Assembly: GCA_949825025.1 (NCBI GenBank)
Contig: OX463780.1
Location: 33,460,979 to 33,524,978, forward strand
Origin: Siphlonurus alternatus
Taxonomy: Eukaryota > Arthropoda > Insecta > Ephemeroptera > Siphlonuridae
DNA: 64,000 bases
Reading direction: 5' to 3'
A model generated the notes under the pieces. That model saw nothing but the letters and a program-made list of their open reading frames with translations, made no database searches and had not been told where the DNA came from. Shown piece after piece: positions 25,449 through 38,429 of the stretch (position 1 is the first letter of the stretch; each line of letters begins with the position of its first letter). A program made the translations under genes and the position numbers.

Positions 25449-25590
25449 GCAAAAAAAAGTCGTGGTGGCAGATTGCATGCCCCTTGTCGTGTGACAATAA
25501 CCACCGTACAACTATGAACTCAAACCCTCTTCACCCCAGAGTGGACTATTAGCTAGCAGTCCTAACCACTACAGTGGCATGAGCCAAATT
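25449..25590 (-). mobile_element. tRNA-derived SINE-like unit
   Basis: On the minus strand an A-box-like TAGTGGTTAGGACTG (25571-25557), as in tRNA-Glu/Asp heads, is followed 30 bases later by a B-box-like GGTTTGAGTTC (25527-25517). A further 70 bases or so run to an A/T tract. Anticodon arm pairing is poor, so it is not a functional tRNA gene. Confidence 0.5.
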
Positions 25591-25779
25591 AAAGCAATCA
25601 GGACGGACTCATCAAAACTTTTTGATAAAATTATTAAATGAAATTTAAAAAAATATATATATTTCTGTAATAAAACTAAATTATGCTATAATTTTTCAGT
25701 TTCTATTGACTTTTTTCATATCACTGTTGCTTATAAATATCAAATTTCAAAATATAATCCACCCTCACGTTTCCGCTTT

Positions 25780-25860
25780 ATATGCACATTGGCAAAAGAC
25801 TGATGCCATTAATGTAGAAGGGCAATCGAGAGTGCAAAGTCCCATTCATTTTTATTGTCC
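25780..25860 (+). repeat. Dispersed repeat D1, copy 1
   Basis: Shares GACTGATG/AACTGATG, AGAAGGGCAAT, GAGAGTGCAAA and TCCCATTCATTTTTAT in the same order with 61375-61435, in the same orientation. It is non-coding as far as can be seen. Confidence 0.55.
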
Positions 25861-26139
25861 ACAGTTTGTTGAGATCATTCGACTAAAGCTCTGTCATAAC
25901 AGATTGCAAAATATTCAGTTTAACTTTTTTTTATATATATGTGCTGGATATATATGACATCATCTAACGTTAGTAAAGATCGAATATATTCTACTGAGGT
26001 AAAATATAACTCAATGACAGAAAACGATTGATTTTTTTTTTTTATTATTAAATGGTGTATCATAAATTGTATAGTTGTAGCCAGTATCTATCTATGAATT
26101 TGTTTAGTCAATTTTTATTTTGTAGAGGTATCAGATATG

Positions 26140-26545
26140 AAACTTTAAACCCTTAAGGTAGAGATAACACGCCCAATGTTAGTAAAAATCCTATTTATGA
26201 AAATTATGAAAAAGAAATTAGAATGTTCTCCTTTACATATACCTCAACAGTTATCAGCGTTATCAATAGGTAAAATATCAGGTATACAAAAACGAGCTAG
26301 TTTTCAAGTTAATAATTTTTAAAATTCACTTATTTAACATGGAGAAATGGAATTCCATGTTAAATTAGTCAATTTTAAAAATTAATAACTCGAAAACTAG
26401 CTCGTTTTTGTATGCATGCCTGATATTTTACCTACTGATAAGGTATGTAAAGGAGAACATTATATATATATATTTTTTTTTTCATAATTTTCATGAATGG
26501 GATTTTTATTAAGATTAGGCGTGTTATCTCTACCTTAAAATTGAA
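26140..26545. repeat. Large 400-bp foldback element
   Basis: Arms of about 190 bp pair from TTAAGGTAGAGATAACACG at the left to CGTGTTATCTCTACCTTAA at the right. Inner blocks TGTTCTCCTTTACAT, GGTAAAATATCAGG and AAACGAGCTAGTTTTC also pair, as does TTAACATGG around a loop at about 26340-26352. A TA tract interrupts the right arm at about 26460-26475. Most likely a foldback transposon. Confidence 0.8.
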
Positions 26546-27917
26546 ACCACCCCTGTTTTTTTTTTTTTTGTTTTTTTTTTTTTTTTAATAATAATACAAG
26601 ATTAAACATAGCGGCTTGTAATACTTACAGGATGCTATGGATTAAAAAGTTTCTGTATGTTCGAAAAAACGCAGTCAAACGAGAACCAAGAATTAGAATT
26701 TCCTTCCGAAGGTTCATGAATGTGATATATAATATATTCTTGATCCATGTATAAATTTAATGTACATTTATAAAACAGACCTCATATGAATTCATTTACA
26801 AAAAATATACATAAAATCATAGAGACTTTAATTTTAGAAATATAATTATTCAATACTGGATTCAGCAAAGTATCAATAATATGGACAATATTTATTGTTT
26901 AAGTCCAACGCGTCATCTATAATCTATTGATTCCATCACCAGAAATGTTATGATCACAAATCTAATAGTACACGACACAAGATGTGCACGCGACCAAGTT
27001 ATGGCCCCGTTACTACCTCCATTTACACTCCCCCTTTTATATTCTTAATATCATATAAGCTATAGATAAAGGAATGTGCTGTCTTTATATAATTTATAGA
27101 TTTCCTGTATGATATTCTCAAACAAGACTACCGTTGATTGCATATATTGTAATATGTTGTGGTACAGTAGTTAGAAAGCTGTAAAATGAAAATTGCGAGT
27201 TTTCTTGCTTAAGTGTTGCATTGTTAAAATGACACCCAACTACCCCAGCCACAACTTTCATCCCCCTCTTTTATGTCACAAATTGAATCTCTCACCCCTC
27301 ATAGTGTGACATTTATGACGTTCAGTCTATTTCTGAATAAACATATGAATGTTCCGTCTTGGATGATACAATTTTCGTCATCATTATAAACTTTGCAATG
27401 TGGCTTCTATGAAAAACACTTGTTTTTTTTTTTTACCAACAATCAGAAAAGGGGAGTGTTTAAGTAATAAAAGTATGTGTGGGATCAGAGGGTTGTCATT
27501 TCATGCTAAATAATCTTGGGTAAACGCCAGCTGATTCCAAAATTAATTTAATTTTACTTAAAAATAAATATATAAAAATGTCATCAGAATTTTAGTTTAT
27601 ATTATATTCCTTTCTTTTGTACAATTTAATTTTATTCTATTGCAAATTGGACACTTAAAAAAAAACATGCTTGTTACATAAGTTTATACATACCTAATAA
27701 AATAAAATTTCAATGTATTAGCATGGATTATCTTCATATTTACGATTTGAAATGAGCGATAAAAGTAAATTGCAGCTTCTTGCAGCTGCTGTCGTTCTGA
27801 CAATGTACTCTGACGTCACCAAGGCAGTAAACTATATCAATGTATTTACAATTCATATTAGTGGAATTGAATGGAGGTGTTTGAATTGGAATAGTAAAAT
27901 ATTATGTAGTAAATTAA

Positions 27918-27958
<41 letters not shown>

Positions 27959-30260
27959 CAATATCTTGTGTTGAAAATACCTCAATTTGGTTCACAAAGA
28001 TTATAGAGGCCAGCTGAGTTGCCTAGTTCCAAGCAATATGCATTTTCAACTAACAATAAGTTACTGCTGATTGTGTGGTGTCCTCATGCACCTTCCTATC
28101 TACACCTAATGTTGCTGTAAAAAAGATAATAAAATTAATAAATCTAATTTAAAAATTCTAATATGCCCATTTACGGAGAATACTAAACTTTCCCACAGGG
28201 AACCTTCAAGACTTTATATTGTGTATTTTAACTTTTATTATGTTTGCTTGTAAAATTGTTCATACATATTTGTATTTTTGTGGTAAATATTTGTTTATTT
28301 ACTAAATTAATAAAATAGCTCAATGTAGGAAAAAATATATATTCTTCGTGGATATTCCGATATTGTTTTAACAAATTTTTCATACATTGATTACTTCCAT
28401 ATATTTCATATTAAATCCAGCAATTTATGATTTAAAATGCTTACATAAGTTAAGCTTTATATTTGAAAAATTCCAACAAAAATTATTTTGTATTTATTAA
28501 GGTATTTTTTGATGAAATAAAATTAAAGTACAAAAAGTGCAGCACAAAGTCAAAGCCAAGTTTGTATTGACTCAATTTGCGATCCTCAAAGGTTGTCTGT
28601 TTTACCTGACAGGTTGACGAGGGAAAATAAACAAATTCTTTGTTTGCTTGCAGTCCCCTCACATGATTATAAACATCAACATGAAAGTAAATCAAAGCTG
28701 CGGCGGCGATAAGGTTTCAGTTATGGGAATTGAGACTTTATTATAGAATATGCAGTATCAAAGTTCTTTGATCTATACCTATTAATATACAACAGTATTT
28801 CTTTGAGCCTATGTACATAACATATGAAAACTAAGCAACAAAATATGTATGTATGGTTTATTGTATGTTTTAATATAATTTTTATTACATTTTGTAAATG
28901 ATAAATTTAATTTTATAAAAAAAGCATAAATTTTATCACTGTCCCTGAAGAGTTATATGTATTTATATTATATTATTATATTACGTATTCCTGTGCAGCA
29001 TTCACTTTTAAGGTGTACATTTATCTGCTATAATATGTATTAATTTTACTTTTATTGCATTTCACCACACCTTTATTTTTTACTGTTGCATAATTTCAAT
29101 ATAAAATAATATGTGTTATTATAATTATTATTTTCACAATCAAAAAATAGACAAATGAAGATAATTTACAAAACATGCATTTGTTTTTGGTTTTGTTACA
29201 AATTATCATCATTTTCTGAACAAAAGATATGTCTAATTGTTTTCCAATAATTATTTTTCATTAAAATTTGCATAACTACCAATTAATTAAGCTCTGTATT
29301 TGAAATAATAATAAATTGATTAAGCTTGATACAATTGAGACCACTGTTTTTTAATTGTATTTTTGTAAATGAACAAGTGATTTTATATAAACAATTTTTT
29401 GTATACAAATAAATCTGTATAATATGAATGTTAATTAACAAACCTATTGAACTGTAAAAAATAGAATCCTTTATACCTTCTGATAAACATGCAATCCGTA
29501 TTAATCATATAGGACATTTTACTTGTGTGCATGCAGTGTTTCAATGTTACTATATACAGTACATACATATATATGAACTGATGGTACACAATTCATCATG
29601 CGAGAGTATTATATATTGGTGGGTGTCAGTGCAACCCTATATCTGATTCATCAAACAAAATCACCATCACACAGCAATGCTAGTCAAGTGTAAAGCCTCT
29701 CATTTACAACTGGCTCATGTCAAAATCTCAATGCACTTTGATGCAACAAATACGATGCAACGTGTATATAAAATTGCTGCATGCAACTTGAAAAAAAAAA
29801 GCTTTATGGTTTACTACTTTAAAATAAAAAGAATAAAAGAGAATAGAATTTTTGGTGGTTGAATTTAATTTTTTTGACAATATACAATAGAGATATTTAT
29901 AGAAGTAAAAGTGATTTTTTTATATTTCTTTTTTGGGACCAGCTTATAGTATACAAATGCATTTTTAAGAGTTTTCACTTTTGATGAGTGGTATATTAAG
30001 AGGGGGAATGTATTTTCCAGTGGTCATTGGTAACATGGGGATGATTGCACCCTGAAGCACAGCTGCACAACACAAGGGATGAGTGAATCAGCGGTGGCGG
30101 GGTTGTGGTGGCGCCCACTATTCCAGCTTTTATCAAAAACTAAGAAGGAAAAAAGAGAACAGATTTTACATTTTTCTTCTTTGATATCAAGTTTTACAAT
30201 CTGGTAAGAGACACTCAAATTTCTCTCTCTATATGTATAATGTTCTTCTCATCTTATGAT
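26546..30260. other. AT-rich gene desert
   Basis: No exon is supported. It contains poly(T) tracts (26557-26586 and 27920-27955) and a TGACGTCA at 27811-27818. GC-richer patches lie at 26930-27040, 28560-28720, 29590-29770 and 30000-30130. The patch at 27284-27537 is the first copy of repeat D2, listed separately. Confidence 0.4.
27284..27537 (+). repeat. Dispersed repeat D2, copy 1
   Basis: Matches 62266-62500 in the same orientation. GTCACAAATTGAATCTCTCA, CCCCTCA, TGACATTTATGACG, TGAATAAACATATGAATGTT, GTGGGATCAG and GCCAGCTGATTCC occur in the same order in both, with diverged sequence between them. Confidence 0.7.

Positions 30261-30262
<2 letters not shown>

Positions 30263-30340
<78 letters not shown>
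30263..30340. repeat. (CT)n microsatellite
   Basis: About 75 bp of CT repeat with small interruptions at the right end. Confidence 0.95.
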
Positions 30341-31930
30341 TTGATTTTCCAAAAAATATATATCATAATCCTTGATGTGCTTCTTATAAAATCTCTTAAG
30401 ATTTCTTTTTGATATAATGGATGTCATTTTTAAAATAAAATCTAGAGATTTATTTAAAGACATTTTTATAATCTTATGTGCTGAATGCTTCCTGTATAAA
30501 AAAAAAAATTACATTTCTAAAAGCTTTTATGGAAAGAATACTATTGTGTCAGCACGCATATTATGTGTATTGTTGTAAGATTTTATGTTTTTATAATTTA
30601 TATCATGTTTCTGTTTGCATATTATTTTTTACCCTCCCAAGGGAACATGCATGCAGATTAAAATAATTTTAAACAACTTTCTGTCAGACAAACATGCAAG
30701 AGATTTCGTCCCTATTTTTCATTAAATAAAACGTAATATAGATACGTCTTTTTGATAGTAATATTACTGAACATTACAGCATTTTACACTCGTTGATTCA
30801 ATTATTTGAACGATATATTTTAATATAACTATAATATAAGTGTTAATAGTTGTGTAATTAAAAAGTAAAAATAAATAATGTATGTATTTCCTAGTGATGA
30901 AAAGTTTGATATTTTCTAAATAATAGCAATACTTCCGTATTACATATTTTATAAAGTCTCTATATTGAATTTTCGAAAGGTTTATAAAAAATAACACTAT
31001 AAAAAATAAATTTTTACTAATTTTATATATTAGAGTCAAGAATATGGGTATATATATATATATAATATTTATATTATTATTTAATGTATGTGCAAATTAA
31101 TTAATAAAACAAAAATGCAAAGGAAAATATTTTTCATAGTCTGTTGTAAAAAGGAAATAAGAAATGTCCTCAAGAAATTAAATTATAAAAGTTCTCAACA
31201 CTTAATTTTTTTAATAATGAAATTATTTTAACGTCATTTTATTTTCTTAGATGCATTATTAAATTATTCATTTAAATTAAAAAGTTTACCCCTTTTTTCC
31301 TTGGATGAACGACACTTAATATGAAATTAAAGCAGTGTCACTCAATTTGCCTTGAGACGCATCATCTGTTCTTTTTTTATTTTATAAATTTCTTCTAGTT
31401 TTACTCAATTATTTAAACTTGACAAGCCAGTCTTCTGATAGACATAAACAAATTACTGACATTTTCTACCGACATTCACCGAGTTACGTCCAATACATTT
31501 CCTTTGTACTGCCCAGATTACTGTCTATAATATTAAACAAACAAATGTTCTTCTTCTTTTTTTTTTATCTTCTCTTTCGCTTCAACTGACCTTTAGGTAT
31601 ACATAAAAAGACGTAAAAAAGCTACTGAAGTCGTCTAAGAAAACTGATTGATGTTTTTTTTCCTTAGGGGTCGCGAGTAGATTTTTCATTTAAAAAAAAA
31701 TGTTGTCTATATCTCATGAGGTTATCTCTCTTGTGAATTACTCACATATTTATAGAGAGTATATACTTTGTGTTACATGTTTACCATGCAAGCTTATTAA
31801 ACTACATGTTTGCAAACAAAGTTATACGATGTTTTGATGGTATATTAAACTACATGATTACAATATATTCTAGTCAAGTAACTTTTCGCGACATCCCCGA
31901 GGGTAGCATTCTTTCTTCTTCTTCATCATT

Positions 31931-32032
<102 letters not shown>

Positions 32033-34683
32033 ATATTATAGCCCTGAGGAACTAATACTGGATCTACAGCATCTCCCTTCCTCCTAATACTTAACTGAGA
32101 TGAATCTCTTCTACTTATATACCTGTACATGATCTTAACATCACTTCATAAAAGTTCATATCTATAATATTCCAATTTACTAAAGAGCAAAGAAGTTTCA
32201 TCATGCATAATCTCTCTCTGAGCGTCTATTCGTCTTATAAAGGCTCAGTAGTTTTATTCTTTGTTCCGCTTTGTAAGATTTATATGCAGGAGAGGTAAAG
32301 AGCGGTAGTCACCCCTTGCGAAGGAGATGTCGCGGTATTGTCAACGCGGCGGTACAACTCGCCCCCGGGGCTGCTAAGTTTTAAGAAGGAGATGACGGCA
32401 TTAGCGGAACAACACGAACAAATGTAGCGTGCGATTGAAAAAATAAATAGGGAAGCTTAAATATCAACATGCAGTGATCAGTAGAGCGGAGATGATGTAG
32501 AAATAAAGAAAAAGAAAAAAAAATCCTGCTTTTATCTAAAAAAAAAAATTGTTAAAATTTAAATTTTATAAAAAGGAAATTTTGTTTTTACTTATAAATA
32601 AGAAAAAAGAAAGTGTTTTTTGAATAGATTTATTTTTGTAGAAAAGCGAGTATATTTAAAATTGAAGCTGAAGAAATTCTAAAGTTTATTATGTTTTGCA
32701 AAGTCCTAATTTTAATATCAATTTAAGTGCTTGGATTAATAATGATAGTAAGAAAAAATGAATTTTTTTAATTACAGTTGATGCGTGTGATATTCTTCAT
32801 CACGTGCATTTGTCAGTATTTTTTAAACACTTTGTAATAGTGGCTATATACTGCTCTCATTATCGATATAAAGATATTGTTATTAATTATCAAATTAGTA
32901 ATACATATAAATGCATGTTTGCAATAAAAATACAATAAAAAATATAGATTATTAATAATAATTTGAATTAACACACACCAGGTTTTTATTTTAGCTTGAA
33001 TTTTAATCTGATTGAATATTTACCTAACTTTTTAGCAAAGAAAATCCTGAGTCCATAATTTCTAAGTCACTATTATAGCTGAACCTATATCCTCTGATTT
33101 TTGTTGAATTAATTTTAAAACAAAGAAGATACATCAATCATTAATAACGTATGATAAAATAATGTGGTGCAGTTACAAAGCATACAATATTTAAATATGA
33201 ATTCACGTAGCATCCCCTGGTGGCGATCATAACTCCCATCTGTTGTGACAAAAGTGTAATTAACGATCAGTCGATGACAGACCAGAGAGGGCGTGGCGCC
33301 GTAATTGATATAATTAGCGGGATCGGCCACGCGCCACCTGTACACCGCGGCGAGTGCTTCAGGGGGAGGGAAGGGTACCACCTGGTACCTTTGGGGGGGG
33401 GGGGGGGGGATAAGTGGAATAATGTTTAAGAAGTAAAAATTGTTTTGTGCTAAGGTAGGACTTTTTGAATAGTGTCTTATGTAATCTAATCTACATGATT
33501 ATATAGTCAATAAACTAACGTATTATATTACAAGCAATGTTGTATGATTCAGGTAGCAATAACAAATCTCTTAAAACTCAAAACAGTATATGACTAGACA
33601 GTACAGTACAAGATCTCTTTACTGAAGTAAAGGGATTTTGGTACAGTACATAATATATATAACAGTGTTTCACAATACTACGTAAGCTTCAGGTATTTTT
33701 TGTTGCCTTGCAAAATGTTAAATATTATAATACATAACATTATTATTATTATTCAGTTTGACAATAAAAAAATAGTTCAATTTATCAAATAGTTAAATGA
33801 TTAATTAATTAAATAATAATTGTTTTTTAATATTAAAGATGCAAGATATTAATTGATATTATACTTAATTAATTTCTCTATACATACATGTGATACATAT
33901 ATGACTAATCCTCTTTTAAATTCCCTTTATTTGCAATAGCACTCTCTTATAACATGTGTGGCATAAAATTCAACGTCATCACAGTGCAGATAAACAAAGT
34001 GCATTTTGAACAGACGATGAAACAAAGCCGCATCAGTGACATGATCCTTCTCCCTGCCATCTTTATTTCCCCCCCCCCCCAAATCGGTCAGTTCGCGTGC
34101 ATTCAGTGCAGTGTGTCCTCCCCCCCCCCCCCCCTCGCACGCATGCAGTTGCCAAGCGCCACCCCCCCAGTATTATAGAGGGAGGGTAATTAATTGGAAG
34201 AGACGCCGACATGCCAGTCAGACAGCAGGTTGGATGTCCATGACAAACAAGAAGTGACAATCAAATTTCACCAAATGTTATCATCAATTAACTTAATAAC
34301 ATATTTTTTGGGTGATAAGTGGATTTATATTAAATGATCAAAAATAACATATTTCATTATTTGATTGATTAAAAATGTTGTAAATATTACATGTTTACAA
34401 AAAATATGATAATCTTTTAATATCTATATTGTGTGATAGATTATTAAAATAATTAAAATCCTGTTGTGGGTTGTATATAAAATATAATATTATATTTTTA
34501 GAAACTGTAATAATAAAAATTTACAAGCTTATTATGTAAATAATAATGCACTTGGTCTAAAAATAATGTAAACAAACAAAATGTATCCCATAAATGACTT
34601 GAAATGTATATGTAAATTTATTTGAGACATTGTTAAAAAAAACTTATATAAATATAAAAAAAAATGTATTAATTATTCCCTAA

Positions 34684-34760
34684 TGTACACTTTTTGCACT
34701 CGATTTCTTAATGTACTGCATAAGTACATAAAGAAATCGAGTTACAGAAAATTTACACAG
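34684..34760 (+). ncRNA. Small hairpin, weak precursor-microRNA candidate
   Basis: ACTCGATTTCTT at 34698 pairs with AAGAAATCGAGT ending at 34742. The stem continues through a one-base mismatch to a GCAT loop, and looser pairing extends the stem outwards by about 15 bases. Such hairpins arise by chance in AT-rich DNA, so the call is tentative. Confidence 0.2.
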
Positions 34761-34921
34761 CTCAGGATTTCAGTGTAACAAAATTATTACTATAAAAATA
34801 TTTCCAGGTTCTATAAAGTTTTATAATTTTCGTTTAACTTAAATACATAAAATTGCATCGGAGTGATCGGAGGCAGAAATATTTACAAATAATAGATTAA
34901 AAATAATGTATGATCATCATA

Positions 34922-35265
34922 TGAGTCAGTCGTTTTAGTGGTGACAATTGCGCAATATTGCAAGAGATAAGAAGCGTTGCGTCAGCAGTAGCACTTGACT
35001 CACAGTCAGTCCTCCCACTGAATTGATATTTCGTCTAAGACAGAATTGAGATGTTAAAAATAAATAGCGAGTCTTCTTTATAAATAAATTTAAAAATGTT
35101 ATAATGAATCACCATACAAGTTAGACTTTTCCTTACTATTTAGCGGGGTAAATTGGGCAATATTACACGATATTTTATAAATGTTGCGTCAGTTATAAGA
35201 AGTGTTTATCGAGTTGCAAATTCGTCTAAGATAGAAATGGCGTTAGGTATAAAATAGCGAGATTC
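34922..35265 (+). promoter_or_regulatory. Upstream region and TATA promoter of lysozyme L2, internally duplicated
   Basis: Two related blocks, 34945-35070 and 35150-35265, share GCAATATT, GTTGCGTCAG, TTCGTCTAAGA-AGA and AAATAGCGAG in the same order, so the promoter appears duplicated. The first block contains or adjoins AP-1-like TGAGTCA (34922), a C/EBP palindrome TTGCGCAA (34948) and a GATA site AGATAAG (34965). The second ends with TATAAAATA at 35248-35256. AP-1, C/EBP and GATA sites are common in arthropod immune promoters; their function here is inferred. Confidence 0.55.
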
Positions 35266-35277
35266 GCAAGAGTAAAA

Positions 35278-35330
35278 ATTAAATCGACTGCTTCTTCCGT
35301 CTCTTCATCTGATCTCACTATCAGGCACCG
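35278..35330 (+). other. Probable untranslated first exon of lysozyme L2
   Basis: It begins about 30 bases after the TATA box at 35248 and ends CAGGCACCG before the strong donor GTGAGTATA at 35331. The acceptor CCCATAG at 36182-36188 lies nine bases before the ATG. The same acceptor context occurs before L3. An alternative intronless leader could start from TATATATAAAAG at 36063. Confidence 0.45.
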
Positions 35331-36197
35331 GTGAGTATATTATTTTATAAGCAGGGTTGGTCTTCTTATTAAGTCGTGATTCAGGACCGTAACATACAAA
35401 TACAACTTTTTTAGAAACAAGATTAAATTATTTCTGCCTCTAAATCGTATCTAATTTTGTATTTTCACTTCTCTGTCTTAATTATGATCTTTAACTGTAA
35501 GTTAATCGCATACTTATAATATAACCAGCTTACCTCTGGTATTGTCAAGGTCTTTCTTGTTTCACGTAATATCGGGGGGGGGGGAGGAGGGGGGTACGTC
35601 AAATTCTATTTTAAAGTTTTTTTCTTCACTGATTTTTTTTTAATACGCGTTGTTGGTTGCTTAACAAAGATTATTATTAATTTTGTCCTTTTTTTGCACT
35701 CTTTCATACTTTTTTCTCGCTTTAGAAGAGGCGTGTGGGGGGTGTGGGTATTTTTGACCCCCTTTTGACCCCGTCTCACCCCCCTTTGATAATGCTAGGG
35801 TTGATTTAATTGTAAAATATTTTATATAAACATATTAACAAAGAAAATGTGAAATATATTTTACTTTCATGATTGACACACATTTATATCAGTTGAGATA
35901 AGATAAGCTTGAAATGTGATATTTGATTTAGCGGAAAAAATTATCGCAGAAACACCTCAACTTTAGATTGAAAAAGTTACAAAATTCAGTAGAACTGATA
36001 ATGAAAATTTAAGGAAAAAAAAAAAAAAAACAGTTTGGATTAGTTTACGAAAACAACTTGAGTATATATAAAAGAAACGTCATATTATAATTAATCGCCA
36101 TTAATGAATATAATTGTATTATAGTATAGTTGTGTCTCTTGCCCGGCTTCGTCTTTTTGAGTCTTGAAATTTATTCTGGTTCCCATAGGCCACCACG

Positions 36198-37094
36198 ATG
36201 TTCTCCTCCCGCCTCGTAGTGCTGGTGGCGCTAGTGACGCTCCTCGGCGCCGGCCAAGCGAAGGTGTTCCAGCCGTGTGAGCTTGCCAAGACGCTGCGTC
36301 AGCTGGGGGCCCCGGCGGATCAGTTGGCTCGCTGGGTGTGCATCGCCTTCCACGAGTCAAGCTACAACACCGCGGCCATCAACAGACAAAACAAAGACGG
36401 TAGCACGGACCACGGCATCTTCCAGATCAACGACCGCTACTGGTGCAAGAACGTGAGTTTCCTGAGCAATTTTAGGAAAATATTTCAATTTTCTCCTTTT
36501 TTTCTGCGTTCTGCGTTTAAGTGAGAGTGACACAATAATCATATAAATTTGTTTCACGGTGTCAAAATTTAGGATATTTCAAAATATAAATTTCATTTAT
36601 ATTACATGAAAATATTGAAAATTAATAATAACTTAAAAGTGAAATATTATATTTGTTAAATTCAATTGATAAATAGCTGAAAATTAAATTTTATGCTATA
36701 AATAATGTAATATTGGTATTATAAATTATTATTATTAGTTTTTTATTAAACACAAAAAGTGTACATACAAAATAATATTAGAAATATTATTATAGCCAGT
36801 AACAAACAATACTGCATATATTGAATAAAATAAATAAATTTTAATAATTTCAAAAATATTTATAAAAAAAAGCACATGTAGCCAAATAATTTTACTATGT
36901 CCCCGCAGGGTGTTGCTGGCAATGACTGCAACGTGGACTGTAAGAACCTTCGTACGGACAACATCTCTGCGTCCTTCAACTGCGCCCGTCTGATCCTGGC
37001 CAAGCAGGGCTGGGGGGCCTGGGTGGTGTACAACAACGGCAAGTGCTCCGGCAGTCGCGCAGAACTCGAGGCAAAGTTCCTCAAGGGCTGCTGA
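36198..37094 (+). CDS. C-type lysozyme L2 (146 aa, basic mature form)
   Basis: Secreted family GH22 muramidase. Coding exons are 36198-36452 and 36909-37094, split by a phase-0 GT-AG intron after YWCKN. The signal peptide is residues 1-21, and the mature chain starts KVFQPCEL. Catalytic Glu is E53 (FHES) and Asp is D71 (STDHG). The eight cysteines lie at 27, 48, 83, 92, 96, 110, 131 and 146, so all four disulfides can form. Hand-counted net charge of the mature protein is about +5, which fits a bacteria-binding, immune-type lysozyme. L3 is a tandem copy 2.4 kb downstream with 15 residue differences by eye. The upstream ATG context CCACCACG is shared with L3, and a 5' untranslated exon is likely. 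Confidence 0.96.
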
Positions 37095-37446
37095 GCAAAA
37101 ATGACACTGAAGAAGTGGGGAATCACCAAATTTAAAGACATTATATAAATATAGTTAGATTTTTAAAGTATATCTACATTTATTGAACAGCTACATATAA
37201 ACCAAAAAAATGTTGCCAATTTTATGATACTTAGAAATATTAAACTGATTATACAGTTTAGTAGCTCATATACAGGCTCTTTAAAAATTGTATAACTTAA
37301 TATTTATAGTTTTATTTTGTAGAAAATATATTGAATGTCATGTTGGACTACATTAGTAATTGTGGTGTTCAAAGCATATTACATAAAATAATGTTATTAT
37401 GCATTTCTTATTATATTTTGTTTATTTAACTATATAACATAAAATG

Positions 37447-37720
37447 TAAAACCTGCGAGAACTCTACTCTAGTCCATGCTGTTTCGATGTAATCGCAAGC
37501 TGAAAAATAAACAATGTCATCAGCATATTGGTATTTTTTAATTTTTACCTACTCCATGCAGTAATGACAAATATGGGATGGATGGAATATTCACCACTCC
37601 AAAAAGTGCCTGACCAGCTATATTCAATGTAATTCCATTTCAAACTTGTGTCCGAATTGCGCAAATATCCAAACTAGCGTCTGCACATCCTCCACTGATA
37701 GTCCTCTTAATTAATGGTTA
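37447..37720 (-). pseudogene. Reverse-transcriptase relic of a non-LTR retrotransposon
   Basis: On the minus strand the frame 37536-37447 reads KYQYADDIVYFS and continues DYIETAWTRVEFSQVL. This is the YxDD active-site box of reverse transcriptase with its usual hydrophobic follow-on. Upstream sequence to about 37720 is frameshifted and carries stops, so only a fragment survives. It sits in the spacer between L2 and L3. The clade cannot be told. Confidence 0.6.
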
Positions 37721-37929
37721 TAGAAGAAAGTGATTAGAAGATGAATATAATAATAGGGACTTTTCGACACGGCCAATACTTTTCTTCAAACGAAATAAAT
37801 CTCTGATTTTAACTGAGCACATCAGTGCCACAACATTAAAAAATATTAATGTTTGTAATTATTTAATATAAAATTTAATTATTTCTATCTTGCATATAAA
37901 ATAGAAAATTTAAATTTAATAGAAATAAT

Positions 37930-38066
37930 GGGGGCGATTCACGAAAGAGTTATCTAGGTTTTTATCCGCGTTTAGCTTAACCACGTTTAGCCAGGTGATT
38001 TAACAGTAAAACAGGTATAGTTTAAACGTGGTTAAAACCTGGCTAACTGCTTCGTGAATTGCGCTC
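37930..38066. mobile_element. Short MITE-like element
   Basis: The termini GGGCGATTCACGAAAG and CTTCGTGAATTGCGCTC are imperfect inverted repeats. Internally, CCACGTTTAGCCAGG pairs loosely with CGTGGTTAAAACCTGGC. Length is about 137 bp, non-coding. Confidence 0.6.
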
Positions 38067-38108
38067 AAAATTACGTTCGCATATTATATAAATTGAATAA
38101 TATATAAC

Positions 38109-38429
38109 AATGGAGTATTGACCTCAAATTTTTTTATTGCAGAAATGGATAGAGGGTGCAAAGTTATGCTACCCTGATTTTTTTCAGATTTTTTAGAGCC
38201 CGGGAAGTATTTTTAAAAAATTATTGAAAGTTCTTTTTGTGACGTCACGAGACGCCGCTCTTTAAGAAAAAGATAGGACTTGACGCCGCGTGACGTCACA
38301 AATACGAATTTCAATAATTTTTTAAAAATACTTCCCGGGCTCTAAAAAATCTGAAAAAAATCAGGGTAGCATAACTTTTCACCCTCTATCCATTTCTGTA
38401 ATAAAAAAAATTGAGGACAATACTCCATT
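38109..38429. mobile_element. Foldback element, CRE-bearing family, member 1
   Basis: Near-perfect arms of about 130 bp start AATGGAGTATTG and end CAATACTCCATT. The conserved arm body includes TTATGCTACCCTGATTTTTT and CCCGGGAAGTATTTTTAAAA. The central part carries TGACGTCA at 38240 and again at 38291. Two other members occur at 47618-47880 and 54624-55014. Confidence 0.8.

Noticed and set aside
25517..25571. Functional tRNA gene
   Set aside because: A- and B-box words are present, but acceptor and anticodon arms do not pair. A SINE-type remnant is likelier.
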